This document shows positions 9,274-17,266 of a DNA stretch of 64,000 bases, piece by piece (position 1 is the first letter of the stretch; every line of letters begins with the position of its first letter). Source of the stretch: Myxococcaceae bacterium JPH2 (GTDB lineage Bacteria > Myxococcota > Myxococcia > Myxococcales > Myxococcaceae); the NCBI GenBank assembly GCA_016458225.1, contig JAEMGR010000021.1, forward strand, positions 1 through 64,000, written 5' to 3'. The notes beneath the pieces were generated by a model. The model made no database searches. It was given only the letters and a program-made list of their open reading frames with translations, and had not been told where the DNA came from. The position numbers and the translations under genes were made by a program.

Positions 9274-10374
9274 ATGAAGCGACGCACTTCCTTCGCCCAT
9301 GCCGCCGTCTGCTCCGCGCTCCTCGCGGGCTGCGCGGCCTCCGATGCCCCCACCACGCCGCCGCCCGGCAACACCGCGCCGTATGCGGATCTGGCCGTGC
9401 GCAAGACGAACGTCTCGGGCGTGGTGTTCGACCCCGAGGCCCTCTTCTTCTCGTTCGCGACGTGGCCGAAGAACCCGGACGACCCGACGGAGGAGCCGCC
9501 TCCTCCCGCCCTGCTGTACGGCATGCCCACCGTCATGCGCGCCAGCGCCTGGGGCGCCAAGGTTCACCTCGTGGACGCCACGGGGGCGGTGGCTGACACC
9601 AGCTCTCCCGCGATGGCGCCGTGGGGCCAGTGGCAGACCGAGAAGGGCATCTCGCCCGATGCCTCCATGGTCTACCTCATGCAGGCCGAGTCCACGCCCG
9701 AGATGACCATCGGCGCCAGCGACATCTTCCCCGCGGAGGCGGGCTTCCTCCCCATCCCCGCGGCCACGTACTTCCCCACGGTCACCCTGCGGCCCCTGGC
9801 GCCCACTGGCACGCAGTGCATGATCCAGATGGCGACGCTCGTGGGAGACGCGGGCGCGCTGGGCGCGCTGTCGAAGACGCTCTCCACCGAGACGGGCACG
9901 GCGGTCACGCCGGCCAGCCTGGCGGACCCCTCCAGCGGCCGAGCCGTCGCGCTCATCTGGGTGTACTCGCCCAGCCCGGTGCTGGACCTGTTCATGTACC
10001 CGAGCGGCGACATTGCCGCCGAGACCAACAGGGGCTCGCTGTACGCGTTGGATTGGGCGCCGCCCACGGGCGCGCCCGGGCAGTCCGCGATGGGCTTCAC
10101 GGCCAAGCGCAACGGGGTGAGCAGCCTGGGCTACTACGCGCTCGTGGTGCCGCCCAACGTGGCGGGCCCGGTGAAGGTGTCCTTCGTGGACACCATCACG
10201 AACAAGCCGGATGGACGCCCTTGGTCCGTGTCTCCGCTGAACATGCCCGGACTGCCTCCGGGGCTGTCGTTCACGCGGCTGTTGGCCAGCTCGGAGACGG
10301 GCCCGGAGAAGGAAGACCCCTTCGCGGAGGAAGAGCTGCCGCCGGACTTCAGCTTCCTGTGCTTCCCTCCGTAG
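9274..10374 (+). CDS. Predicted lipoprotein of unknown function
   Basis: 366 residues from an ATG with GAGG at 9265-9268. A lipoprotein signal (CSALLAGC) is followed by a Pro-rich stretch and then a beta-rich domain with no motif I recognise. An acidic, proline-rich C-terminus (about 340-360) closes the protein. It sits 16 bases after the multihaem cytochrome and is probably cotranscribed, so an envelope role tied to that cytochrome is plausible. It is convergent with the TldD-like gene, separated by only four bases. No function assigned. Confidence 0.75.
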   Translation: MKRRTSFAHAAVCSALLAGCAASDAPTTPPPGNTAPYADLAVRKTNVSGVVFDPEALFFSFATWPKNPDDPTEEPPPPALLYGMPTVMRASAWGAKVHLVDATGAVADTSSPAMAPWGQWQTEKGISPDASMVYLMQAESTPEMTIGASDIFPAEAGFLPIPAATYFPTVTLRPLAPTGTQCMIQMATLVGDAGALGALSKTLSTETGTAVTPASLADPSSGRAVALIWVYSPSPVLDLFMYPSGDIAAETNRGSLYALDWAPPTGAPGQSAMGFTAKRNGVSSLGYYALVVPPNVAGPVKVSFVDTITNKPDGRPWSVSPLNMPGLPPGLSFTRLLASSETGPEKEDPFAEEELPPDFSFLCFPP

Positions 10375-10378
10375 GGCT

Positions 10379-11680
10379 TTAGCGCCAGGGCTGAACGGTG
10401 AGCTGACGGAAGCGCACGGTGGGCTGCCCGAACGACACGGGCAGCGGGCCGTGGTCCAGCTTCCGGCAGCCTCGGGTGGCGAAGAGGTTGCGCGAGTCCG
10501 CGCCCACCGCGTCGATGGCCGCGAGCGCCTCCAGGCCGTTTCCGCGCAGGATGCCCGGGCTCACGCGACGGCCCGGTCTCCCGTCACGAATCTCGCGCGC
10601 CTCCACCATGTAGAAGCTGAAGTCGCCGGTCAGCATGTTCATGTGGCGCGGGTTGAGGTGCTGCACGAGCAGCCCGTGGCCAACGTCCGCGAGGAGCGAG
10701 TCCAGGTCTCCCGCGTGCGGCTCCACGCGCGTGTGCGCCATGCGAGGCAAGGGCGCGTGACGGAAGCTGACGCGCCGGCCATGGCCGTTGGGCGCATGTC
10801 CTAGCGCGCAGGCGCTGCGTGCATCGAAGAGCGGTGTGCCCACGATGCCCGCGCGCAGCAGCGGAACGACTCGTGCCGCGTGGCCCTCATCGTCCCAGGT
10901 GAAGCCCAGCGCGCCGTTGCCATCCGTCGGGTCATCGGAGACGGACACATGCTCCGCGGCCACGCGTTGTCCCAAGCGGCTCGCCAGATAGGAGCCGCCG
11001 CGCGCGACGACGTCTCCTTCGAGCGGATGGCCACACACCTCATGGAAGAAGGACCCCGAGGCCGCACCTGGAGGAAACACGACGGGGAACGCTCCGGTCG
11101 GGCAGGGAACAGGTGGGGTGCTGTCTCGGAGGTGGCGGACCATGTCCTCCACCTGGGCCTCCAGGCGAGGCAGGTCCGCGTGCGCATGTGCCAGGTCAGG
11201 CCATGCGGCGCAGCGCCAGAGGTCCGCGCCGGTATCGAGGACGGTCTTCACCTCCAGGATGGCGTGGCGCTGGTGGTTCTCCACGGCCTGGGTCTCATTC
11301 ACGCAGAGCGTCCGGCGGTCCACCTCGCGCAGCAGGACATCCAGGTGCACGGCGCCCGCTGCGCGAGCCACCTCGACGAGTCGCCGCACGAGGGCCTCGG
11401 TCTCGGGGGCCACGTGTACAGGCGCGGGCTCGGCTTCGAGCAGGGCGCGGGCTTGGTGGTGGACCTCCGCCGGGAACGCGGTCGGGAGCGAGGCGTGTTC
11501 GGTCAGCTCGGCCCAGCGCCAGCCCGCGCCGTCGGGAGTGGACTGGGACCAACCGCGGTCGCGGACGGGAGCGCCCGGGCGCAGGCCGGAGCGCTGGTGG
11601 ACGACCTCGGATTCCTCGCGCCGCTCGACGAACCAGTTCAGGCCCGCGCTCCCTTCTCCGGTGAGGTGGATTCTTACCAT
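10379..11680 (-). CDS. TldD-family metalloprotease (active-subunit type)
   Basis: 433 residues from the ATG at 11680; 11713 is an alternative with 11 more residues. The protein keeps the TldD zinc motif HExxxH as HEVCGH, followed by PLEGD, and the family C-terminal core. In TldD/TldE heterodimers the TldD subunit holds this site and cleaves unfolded peptides, for example maturing microcin B17 and degrading CcdA. The divergent neighbour is a TldE-like protein without the motif, so the two probably form the heterodimer although they are transcribed apart. The N-terminal part is shorter and more divergent than in E. coli TldD (481 residues). Substrate unknown. Confidence 0.82.
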   Translation of the reverse strand: MVRIHLTGEGSAGLNWFVERREESEVVHQRSGLRPGAPVRDRGWSQSTPDGAGWRWAELTEHASLPTAFPAEVHHQARALLEAEPAPVHVAPETEALVRRLVEVARAAGAVHLDVLLREVDRRTLCVNETQAVENHQRHAILEVKTVLDTGADLWRCAAWPDLAHAHADLPRLEAQVEDMVRHLRDSTPPVPCPTGAFPVVFPPGAASGSFFHEVCGHPLEGDVVARGGSYLASRLGQRVAAEHVSVSDDPTDGNGALGFTWDDEGHAARVVPLLRAGIVGTPLFDARSACALGHAPNGHGRRVSFRHAPLPRMAHTRVEPHAGDLDSLLADVGHGLLVQHLNPRHMNMLTGDFSFYMVEAREIRDGRPGRRVSPGILRGNGLEALAAIDAVGADSRNLFATRGCRKLDHGPLPVSFGQPTVRFRQLTVQPWR

Positions 11681-11747
11681 CCGCGTGGCTCGTGGGCGCG
11701 GGGCGTGGGGCATGATGTCGCGCCGAAAGCGAGCGTGGAGGCCGTGG

Positions 11748-13349
11748 ATGCCGGACAGCCTTGAGGCGCGAGAGGACACGGGCGTCGAGCGCTGCGCGGG
11801 CGTGGACCTGGGAGAGGTGCTCGGAGCCGCGCGCGACGCGCTGGCGGACCTCGCGTGGGCGCACGCGGGCGCGGAGGCGGAGCTGTTCCTGCGCGCGGAG
11901 CGGCGTCTGACGGTGGAGCACGAGGCCGCCACGGGAGCGCCCGTCCTCAACACGGGAGAGTCTCTCCTGGCGACCGCGAGGGTGGGGCGCGACGAAGCCC
12001 GCGGTCATGCCGCGATGCCCGTGCGAGAGGCGCACGACTTGCGCCAAGTCCTGGTGCTGGCCGCCGAACCGTGGCGACGCCTCAAGCTGGCACTCGATGC
12101 TTCGGCATCTCCTTCGCCACTCGCCTCGGATGGGTCCATGCACGGCGCTTCAGCGCATGCCGCGGATGCCCGTGAGGCATCGCGCAGCGCATCGTCGCGC
12201 GCTGGGGAGGTGTCCGCGCCCGGTACATCACCGCATGTGTCATCGCGGCCTGCGGGTGTAGCCGATGCTTCGGACAACACATCGTCGCGTGTGGCGGACG
12301 CTGTCCCGTCAGGTGTCGTGCCTCCCGGTCACGACGATTCTTCGCGAGACGTGCCGGTGTCCCCTGCGGACGTGAGTGCTCCGCATGGACCTCCGCGTCT
12401 TCATTCCGAAGGTCTCGCGGAGCGAACGGCGCGAGCGGTTCGGGAAGTGGTTCCTTCCGGCGTCGTGGTCCAGGCGGCGGTCCTCACGCAGGTGTCGTCG
12501 TGGTGCGCGCTCGTGCGTGAGGGCCGTGCACACAGCCTCGACTCGAGCTTGCGCGAGGACTTCTTCGTGCGCGTCGAGACGGCCCGTGGCGCGGTGGTCG
12601 ATGCGCTCTCCTCCGTTCCCGCGACGCGCGAAGCAAACCTTCCCGCGCTGCGTGCTCGACTGGCCGAGGCCGTGGCCGCGCTGGAGGGACCGGCCGAAGC
12701 CGTGGATCCATCGCTCCCCGTCGTGCTGCGTCCGGCGGTGGCTGCTCCGCTGGTGGCGGGCCTGGCGTGGCTCCTTCGCGGGGACGTCGTCGCGGCGACT
12801 CCGGCGCTCGCTCGCGCGGTGGGGCGCAAGGTGTTCCCGTCGGTGCTGACCGTGGAGGATGACCCCGCGCATCCGCTGGGCACGCGCTCGCGCGCGACGG
12901 ATGACGAGGGACATCCGACCTCGCTGCTGCGCCTCGTGGACGCGGGCCGGCTGACGGGCTTCGTGCACTCAGCGTCGACCGCGTCCCGCCTGGGAAGCGC
13001 GCCGAATGGCCGAGGTCTGCGCGCGCCCGGCGAGCTTCCTTCTCCCGAGGCGCTGAACCTCCACATCGTCCCGCGCGGCGACGCGCTGCCCTCGGACTAC
13101 ACGGAGCTGGTGGCTCGCGTGGAGACGTTCACCACCATGGCGAAGCCGGGGACCGTGGGCCTCGTCGCGGCGGGCTGGGAGGTCCGAGGCGGAGTGCGAG
13201 TCCGCCGGCTCGCGCCGGTGGAGCTGGACCTCTCCGTCCTCGAAACGTTCCGCGCCCTGCGAGGCGTGGGCGCGGACCTGACCTTCTTTCCCACGGCGGA
13301 CGGCTGCGGCACTCCGTCGCTGCACTTCCCGCCGTTGCTCGGAAGCTGA
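11748..13349 (+). CDS. TldE/PmbA-like partner with a low-complexity insertion
   Basis: 533 residues from an ATG with GTGGAGG six bases upstream (11735-11741). The C-terminal half matches the PmbA/TldE fold, ending in the family-like GCGTPSLHFPP, and lacks the HExxxH zinc motif, as expected for the non-catalytic subunit. About residues 115-225 (bases 12090-12420) are a Ser/Ala/Pro/Asp-rich stretch with no globular character. The rest of the protein is ordered, so this appears to be an insertion. Its start lies 67 bases from the divergent TldD-like gene, and the two could share a regulatory region. It ends five bases from the convergent cupin-like gene. Typical PmbA is about 450 residues. Confidence 0.78.
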   Translation: MPDSLEAREDTGVERCAGVDLGEVLGAARDALADLAWAHAGAEAELFLRAERRLTVEHEAATGAPVLNTGESLLATARVGRDEARGHAAMPVREAHDLRQVLVLAAEPWRRLKLALDASASPSPLASDGSMHGASAHAADAREASRSASSRAGEVSAPGTSPHVSSRPAGVADASDNTSSRVADAVPSGVVPPGHDDSSRDVPVSPADVSAPHGPPRLHSEGLAERTARAVREVVPSGVVVQAAVLTQVSSWCALVREGRAHSLDSSLREDFFVRVETARGAVVDALSSVPATREANLPALRARLAEAVAALEGPAEAVDPSLPVVLRPAVAAPLVAGLAWLLRGDVVAATPALARAVGRKVFPSVLTVEDDPAHPLGTRSRATDDEGHPTSLLRLVDAGRLTGFVHSASTASRLGSAPNGRGLRAPGELPSPEALNLHIVPRGDALPSDYTELVARVETFTTMAKPGTVGLVAAGWEVRGGVRVRRLAPVELDLSVLETFRALRGVGADLTFFPTADGCGTPSLHFPPLLGS

Positions 13350-13354
13350 GCGGC

Positions 13355-14737
13355 TCAGCGCCCCTTCTTGGGCGCCACCTTCCGCACGGCGCGCCAGCGC
13401 ACCATGTCGTTGAGCAGTCCCAGGAAGGCCTTGCGCGTGAAGCCCCGCGCGGGCAGCCGCGAGAAGAACTGGCTCTCCAGCGCCTCCACGTGCTGCGCCT
13501 TGGGGCCATTGAGCGTGGACACCAGCCACTCGATGCGACGGCGCACGGCGGGAGACACGCTCAGGCCCGTGGAGCGGCCGTTGGCGGACACCAGCACGTC
13601 CCCATCCGGCAGCGGCACGGCGACCAGTGAGTGGTAGCCGCCGCCCCCTTGAATCCAGTCCTGCGCGGACAGGACCGTGTTCGTGTCCTCGGGAGGCGGG
13701 CCGGACATGGCGCCGTTCGTGGCGTAGCGCACCCAGTGCTCGGTGAGCGCGCGCTCGGAGGCCACCACGGTGTTCGCCTTGGACGCGTGGCGCAGCGGGA
13801 CGCGCACGCTGTCGGGAAGCTGCCAGCCGTCGCGGCTCGGCAGCTCCTTGGGCGTCAGGATGCCCGGCCACTGGGGCTGCGGACCCACGCCAAAGAAGTC
13901 CGGCGGACGGTACGCCACGCCCAGCGAGATGCAGATGCTCAGGCCCTCGGTGGGCTCGGCGCGGTGCCAGTACGTCACGGGCCACGTGAGGATGTCGCCC
14001 GGGTCCCCCTCGATGAAGGACGCCTTGGCGAGCATCGCGTCCTCGTCCGCCTTGTCGAGCAGGTGCACGGACGCGGTGCGCAGCGGCAGCTCCGGATCCT
14101 TGGGCATCTCCGGGCGCGAGCCCAGCGTCTCGAACGGCCAGAGGCTGATGATCTTCTTCCCGTGGACGATGAAGTTGAAGACGGCCAGGTCATCCTTGTG
14201 GATGCCGAACGGCGTGAAGCGGTAGTTGCCGAAGAGGATGGCCGGGTCGGCGCCGAACAGCGGCATGCCGAGCCCCTCGTACATGCCCTGGAGGAACGAG
14301 CGCAGCTGGAGCCAGTGCCGCCAGTTGTAGCTCTGCCCGCTGTTGAGGACGATGCCGAAGCGCTTGCCCCCGAGCCACTTGTCGAGCCGGTGGTAGTACG
14401 CCTCGAAGTTCTCGTCCTCGGGCAGCGGCAAGTGCCGCCGCGTCAGAGGGAAGAGCATCGAGTGGTAGGCCACTCCGTCCGGTCCATCCTCGTGCTCCAG
14501 GTAGAACCGGAACGCCTTCATGATGGCGAGGCTCTGCTCGCGCAGCAGGTGCTGAGCGCCGGCCACCAGCGCGTCGAACACCTCGTCCGACGTGGGGAAG
14601 CCACGCGCGAAGGGCTGCTTGATGACGGTGGGCTTCTTGCCGAAGTAGTTCTTGTCGAACTCTTTCCAGAAGGAGCGGGGGAGGGCCAGGGAGAGGTCGT
14701 CGTCCTGGGCCTGGGGAGCGGGAGCGCGAGCCAGCAT
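13355..14737 (-). CDS. JmjC/cupin-like Fe(II) 2-oxoglutarate oxygenase
   Basis: 460 residues. The central part shows a cupin/JmjC iron site: HxD within FGIHKDD, and a distal His in PVTYWHRAEP about 100 residues later. A basic C-terminal domain of about 130 residues (ending KKGR) resembles the winged-helix tail of the Cupin_4 hydroxylases of the MINA/NO66/YcfD type. Members of that family hydroxylate ribosomal proteins or other peptides; the substrate here is not visible. The ATG at 14737 was chosen; upstream in-frame sequence to 14878 is low in coding character. The divergent aminotransferase begins about 100 bases away. Confidence 0.8.
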   Translation of the reverse strand: MLARAPAPQAQDDDLSLALPRSFWKEFDKNYFGKKPTVIKQPFARGFPTSDEVFDALVAGAQHLLREQSLAIMKAFRFYLEHEDGPDGVAYHSMLFPLTRRHLPLPEDENFEAYYHRLDKWLGGKRFGIVLNSGQSYNWRHWLQLRSFLQGMYEGLGMPLFGADPAILFGNYRFTPFGIHKDDLAVFNFIVHGKKIISLWPFETLGSRPEMPKDPELPLRTASVHLLDKADEDAMLAKASFIEGDPGDILTWPVTYWHRAEPTEGLSICISLGVAYRPPDFFGVGPQPQWPGILTPKELPSRDGWQLPDSVRVPLRHASKANTVVASERALTEHWVRYATNGAMSGPPPEDTNTVLSAQDWIQGGGGYHSLVAVPLPDGDVLVSANGRSTGLSVSPAVRRRIEWLVSTLNGPKAQHVEALESQFFSRLPARGFTRKAFLGLLNDMVRWRAVRKVAPKKGR

Positions 14738-14840
14738 GGGAGAACCCGGGGAGAGCCGTGGTGCGGGGGATATGGCGCCGCCCAGGCTAGCACGGGGTGC
14801 GTTAGAGTGCCCGCCTCGCCCCTGCTCCCCCGAGGCCCCC

Positions 14841-15965
14841 TTGGAGATCGCGCTCCACGAGATCGAGCCCTGGCTCATCCAGTATCAGTTCGTTCGCTAC
14901 AACCTGGCCGAGAGCGGCATGGTCAACCAGACGGTGGGGCAGCTGCTGGAGGCGACCGGCGGCTCCCCCGAAGAGCTGCTGCGGCAGTCCTTCGACAACG
15001 CGGACACCCGAGGCTCGCGAGCCCTGCGCGAGGCCATCGCGGCGCTCTATGACGGCGTGGAGCCGGACGACGTGCTCGTCACCACGGGCACCAGCGAGGC
15101 GCTGTTTCTCTACTCGCACGTGCGCCACCGTCCCGGGGCCAACGTCGTGGTGCCCACGCCCGCGTTCCAGAGCCTCCCCGAGGTGCCGCGCTACCTGGGC
15201 TACGAGGTGCGCGAGCTGCCACTGAAGGTCGAGCAAGGCTTCCGCCTGGACCTGGGCGCGCTCGAGCGGCTCGTGGATGCGAACACGCGCACGGTGGTGA
15301 TGAACAACCCGCAGAACCCCACCGGCATGCGCCTCACCGACGCGGAGATCTCCGAGGTCCGCCGCCTCGCGTCCAAGGTGGGCGCGGAGGTGCTCGCGGA
15401 CGAGCACTACCGCTTCGTCCCCCTCGATGACGAGGCGCAGCTCATCCCCAGCCTCTACACGCCGGATGGCGGCACGGTGGCCATCGGCTCGATGATCAAG
15501 TGCATGGGCTGCGTGGGCTTGCGCGTGGGCTGGATGATTGGCCCCAAGTCGCTGCTCGATGCGTGTCGCGACTTGAAGGACTACACGACGCACACGCTCT
15601 GCTCCATGAACGACTACGTGGCCACGCAGGCGCTGCGCCACTGGCAGCCGGTGATGCGGCTGTATCGCGCGTGGGTGAAGGAGAACGTCGCGGCCTTCAC
15701 CGCGTTCATGGCGCGCCACGCGGACGTGCTGGGCTGGGTGCCGCCGCAGGGGGGGCTCGTGGCGTTCCCCTATCTGCGGGATGCCTCGGTCGCCTCGGCA
15801 CACCTGTCCCGGCGGCTGGTGGAGACGCGCGAGGTGTTCGTGCTCCCGGGCGAGACGTTCGGTCGGCCGGGCCACTTCCGAGTGGGCTTCGGCCTGCCGC
15901 CCGCGCGCTTCGCCGAGGCCCTGGCGCGCTGGAGTGACTTCCTCTCCGAGCGCGCCTGGAAGTAA
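14841..15965 (+). CDS. PLP-dependent aminotransferase, class I/II (capreomycidine synthase-like)
   Basis: About 374 residues from a TTG with GAGG five bases before it. An ATG at 14772 adds 23 residues but approaches the divergent gene. Fold-type I features are clear: NNPQNPTG, an Asp-Glu pair (LADEHYRF) and the PLP lysine in GSMIKCMGCVGLRVGW. The N-terminal HEIEPWLIQYQF and the overall pattern resemble the capreomycidine-synthase (VioD) branch of aminotransferases, which cyclise or transform arginine derivatives in peptide antibiotics. That substrate link is inference. A small unknown gene follows 33 bases later. Confidence 0.85.
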   Translation: MEIALHEIEPWLIQYQFVRYNLAESGMVNQTVGQLLEATGGSPEELLRQSFDNADTRGSRALREAIAALYDGVEPDDVLVTTGTSEALFLYSHVRHRPGANVVVPTPAFQSLPEVPRYLGYEVRELPLKVEQGFRLDLGALERLVDANTRTVVMNNPQNPTGMRLTDAEISEVRRLASKVGAEVLADEHYRFVPLDDEAQLIPSLYTPDGGTVAIGSMIKCMGCVGLRVGWMIGPKSLLDACRDLKDYTTHTLCSMNDYVATQALRHWQPVMRLYRAWVKENVAAFTAFMARHADVLGWVPPQGGLVAFPYLRDASVASAHLSRRLVETREVFVLPGETFGRPGHFRVGFGLPPARFAEALARWSDFLSERAWK

Positions 15966-15998
15966 GCCGTGGCCCTGGCGATGAAGGAGTGAAACACG

Positions 15999-16643
15999 AT
16001 GGTGGGGCAGGGACTGGGGACGCTGCTGCTGGAGGGCGCGCTCGAATGGGTGCGGAAGCTGCCCTCGGCGCTGTCGTCCGAGGTGACAGTGGACGTGAGC
16101 CGCAAGCGGGTGCGGTTGTCGCACGCGCGCGTCGAGGCGCTCTCGCGGCAGGCGCTCCGGAGCGTGAAGTCGCTGGAGCTGCGCGAGTGGATCTCCTCAC
16201 CCGGCGTCTATGACATCCGCGCGACGGTGAAGGGCTGGAAGCTGCGCGTGCAGACCACGCCGGAGCGCGTGGAGCTGGCACAAGGCCGCTACACCCTGTG
16301 GCTGCGCACCCCGGGCAAGGTGGAGCTGGAGGAATCGAGAGGCGCGTCCGCGCTGGTGATGGGCGTCTTGCGCGCGAGCGCGGGCCAGGCGGCGGTGCGC
16401 GCGCTGGCCGACAAGCTGCTGCCGCCAAACATCCGCTGGGACGGCCAGGTGCTGCGCGTGGAAGGCAGGCTGCCGAAGGAGGGCGCGCTGGCGGCCCGGC
16501 TCTTCGAGTCCTCCTCCCTGGCGATGTCGGCGGAGCACTCGCCCGAGGGACTGTGGCTGTCCGCCGAGGCGTGGCCTGGGCTGATGGACCTGCTCCAGGC
16601 CGCCTTCGGCACCGACCTTCCTCGCACGCCCCCGGGGAGTTGA
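15999..16643 (+). CDS. Uncharacterised protein
   Basis: 214 residues from an ATG preceded by GAAGGAG. No signal peptide, membrane segment or recognised motif. The protein has many short beta-like stretches (VTVDVSRKRVRLSHARVE, WKLRVQTTPERVELAQGRYTLWL), suggesting an all-beta N-terminal two-thirds and a more helical end. It is probably cotranscribed with the upstream aminotransferase, since the gap is only 33 bases. It ends 21 bases from the convergent AhpD-like gene. Function unknown. Confidence 0.72.
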   Translation: MVGQGLGTLLLEGALEWVRKLPSALSSEVTVDVSRKRVRLSHARVEALSRQALRSVKSLELREWISSPGVYDIRATVKGWKLRVQTTPERVELAQGRYTLWLRTPGKVELEESRGASALVMGVLRASAGQAAVRALADKLLPPNIRWDGQVLRVEGRLPKEGALAARLFESSSLAMSAEHSPEGLWLSAEAWPGLMDLLQAAFGTDLPRTPPGS

Positions 16644-16664
16644 GACCGCTCGCGCGGCGGCGGC

Positions 16665-17135
16665 TCAGCTCGTCTTCTTTCCCAGGTGCGACACGTACTG
16701 GCCCGCCTTCGAGCGGGCCGCGATGGCCAGCCGGTTCCACGCGTTGATGGTGCTCACCACGAAGGTCAGGTCGGACAGCTCCTTCGCGGAGAAGTGGCGG
16801 CTTGCCTCCGCGTAGACGGCATCCGAGGCGTGGCCCTGGGTGATGAGCGTGACGGCCTCGGTCCAGGCCAGCGCCGCGCGCTCGCGCTCCGTGTAGTAGG
16901 CGGCCTCCCGCCACGCATCGAGCCCATAGAGACGCTGCTCCGACTCGCCCAGGGCGCGGGCGTCCTTCCAGTGCATGTCGATGCAGTAGGCGCAGCCGTT
17001 GATCTGCGAAGCCCGCAGCTTGAGCAGGTGGAGCAGCGGCTGCTCCAGCCCACAGGAGTGCAGGTACTTCTCCAGGGCGAGCATGGCCTGGTATCCGCCG
17101 GGGGAGAGCTGGTCGATGGGGAATCGGGGGTCCAT
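16665..17135 (-). CDS. AhpD/carboxymuconolactone-decarboxylase-family protein
   Basis: 156 residues from an ATG with GAGGA six bases upstream. It carries the AhpD-type redox motif CAYCIDMH (CxxCxxxH), preceded by the conserved Gln/Asn-Gly. The family includes alkylhydroperoxidases that reduce peroxides through the two cysteines. The size and motif fit the small single-domain members often found beside MocR-type regulators, as here: the regulator lies directly upstream on the same strand. The likely role is peroxide defence or another cysteine-redox reaction. Confidence 0.88.
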   Translation of the reverse strand: MDPRFPIDQLSPGGYQAMLALEKYLHSCGLEQPLLHLLKLRASQINGCAYCIDMHWKDARALGESEQRLYGLDAWREAAYYTERERAALAWTEAVTLITQGHASDAVYAEASRHFSAKELSDLTFVVSTINAWNRLAIAARSKAGQYVSHLGKKTS

Positions 17136-17266
17136 GGGGTCCTCGTGATTCGGCGGGGACCGGAAGGGCCCCTCGCGCTCGAACGGATGAGTAACGGCGA
17201 CCGGCCGCGCGCACGAGAGCCACTTGTGCACGAAGGCGTGGGGCCACCTTGCGCGCCCCGCCCGTG

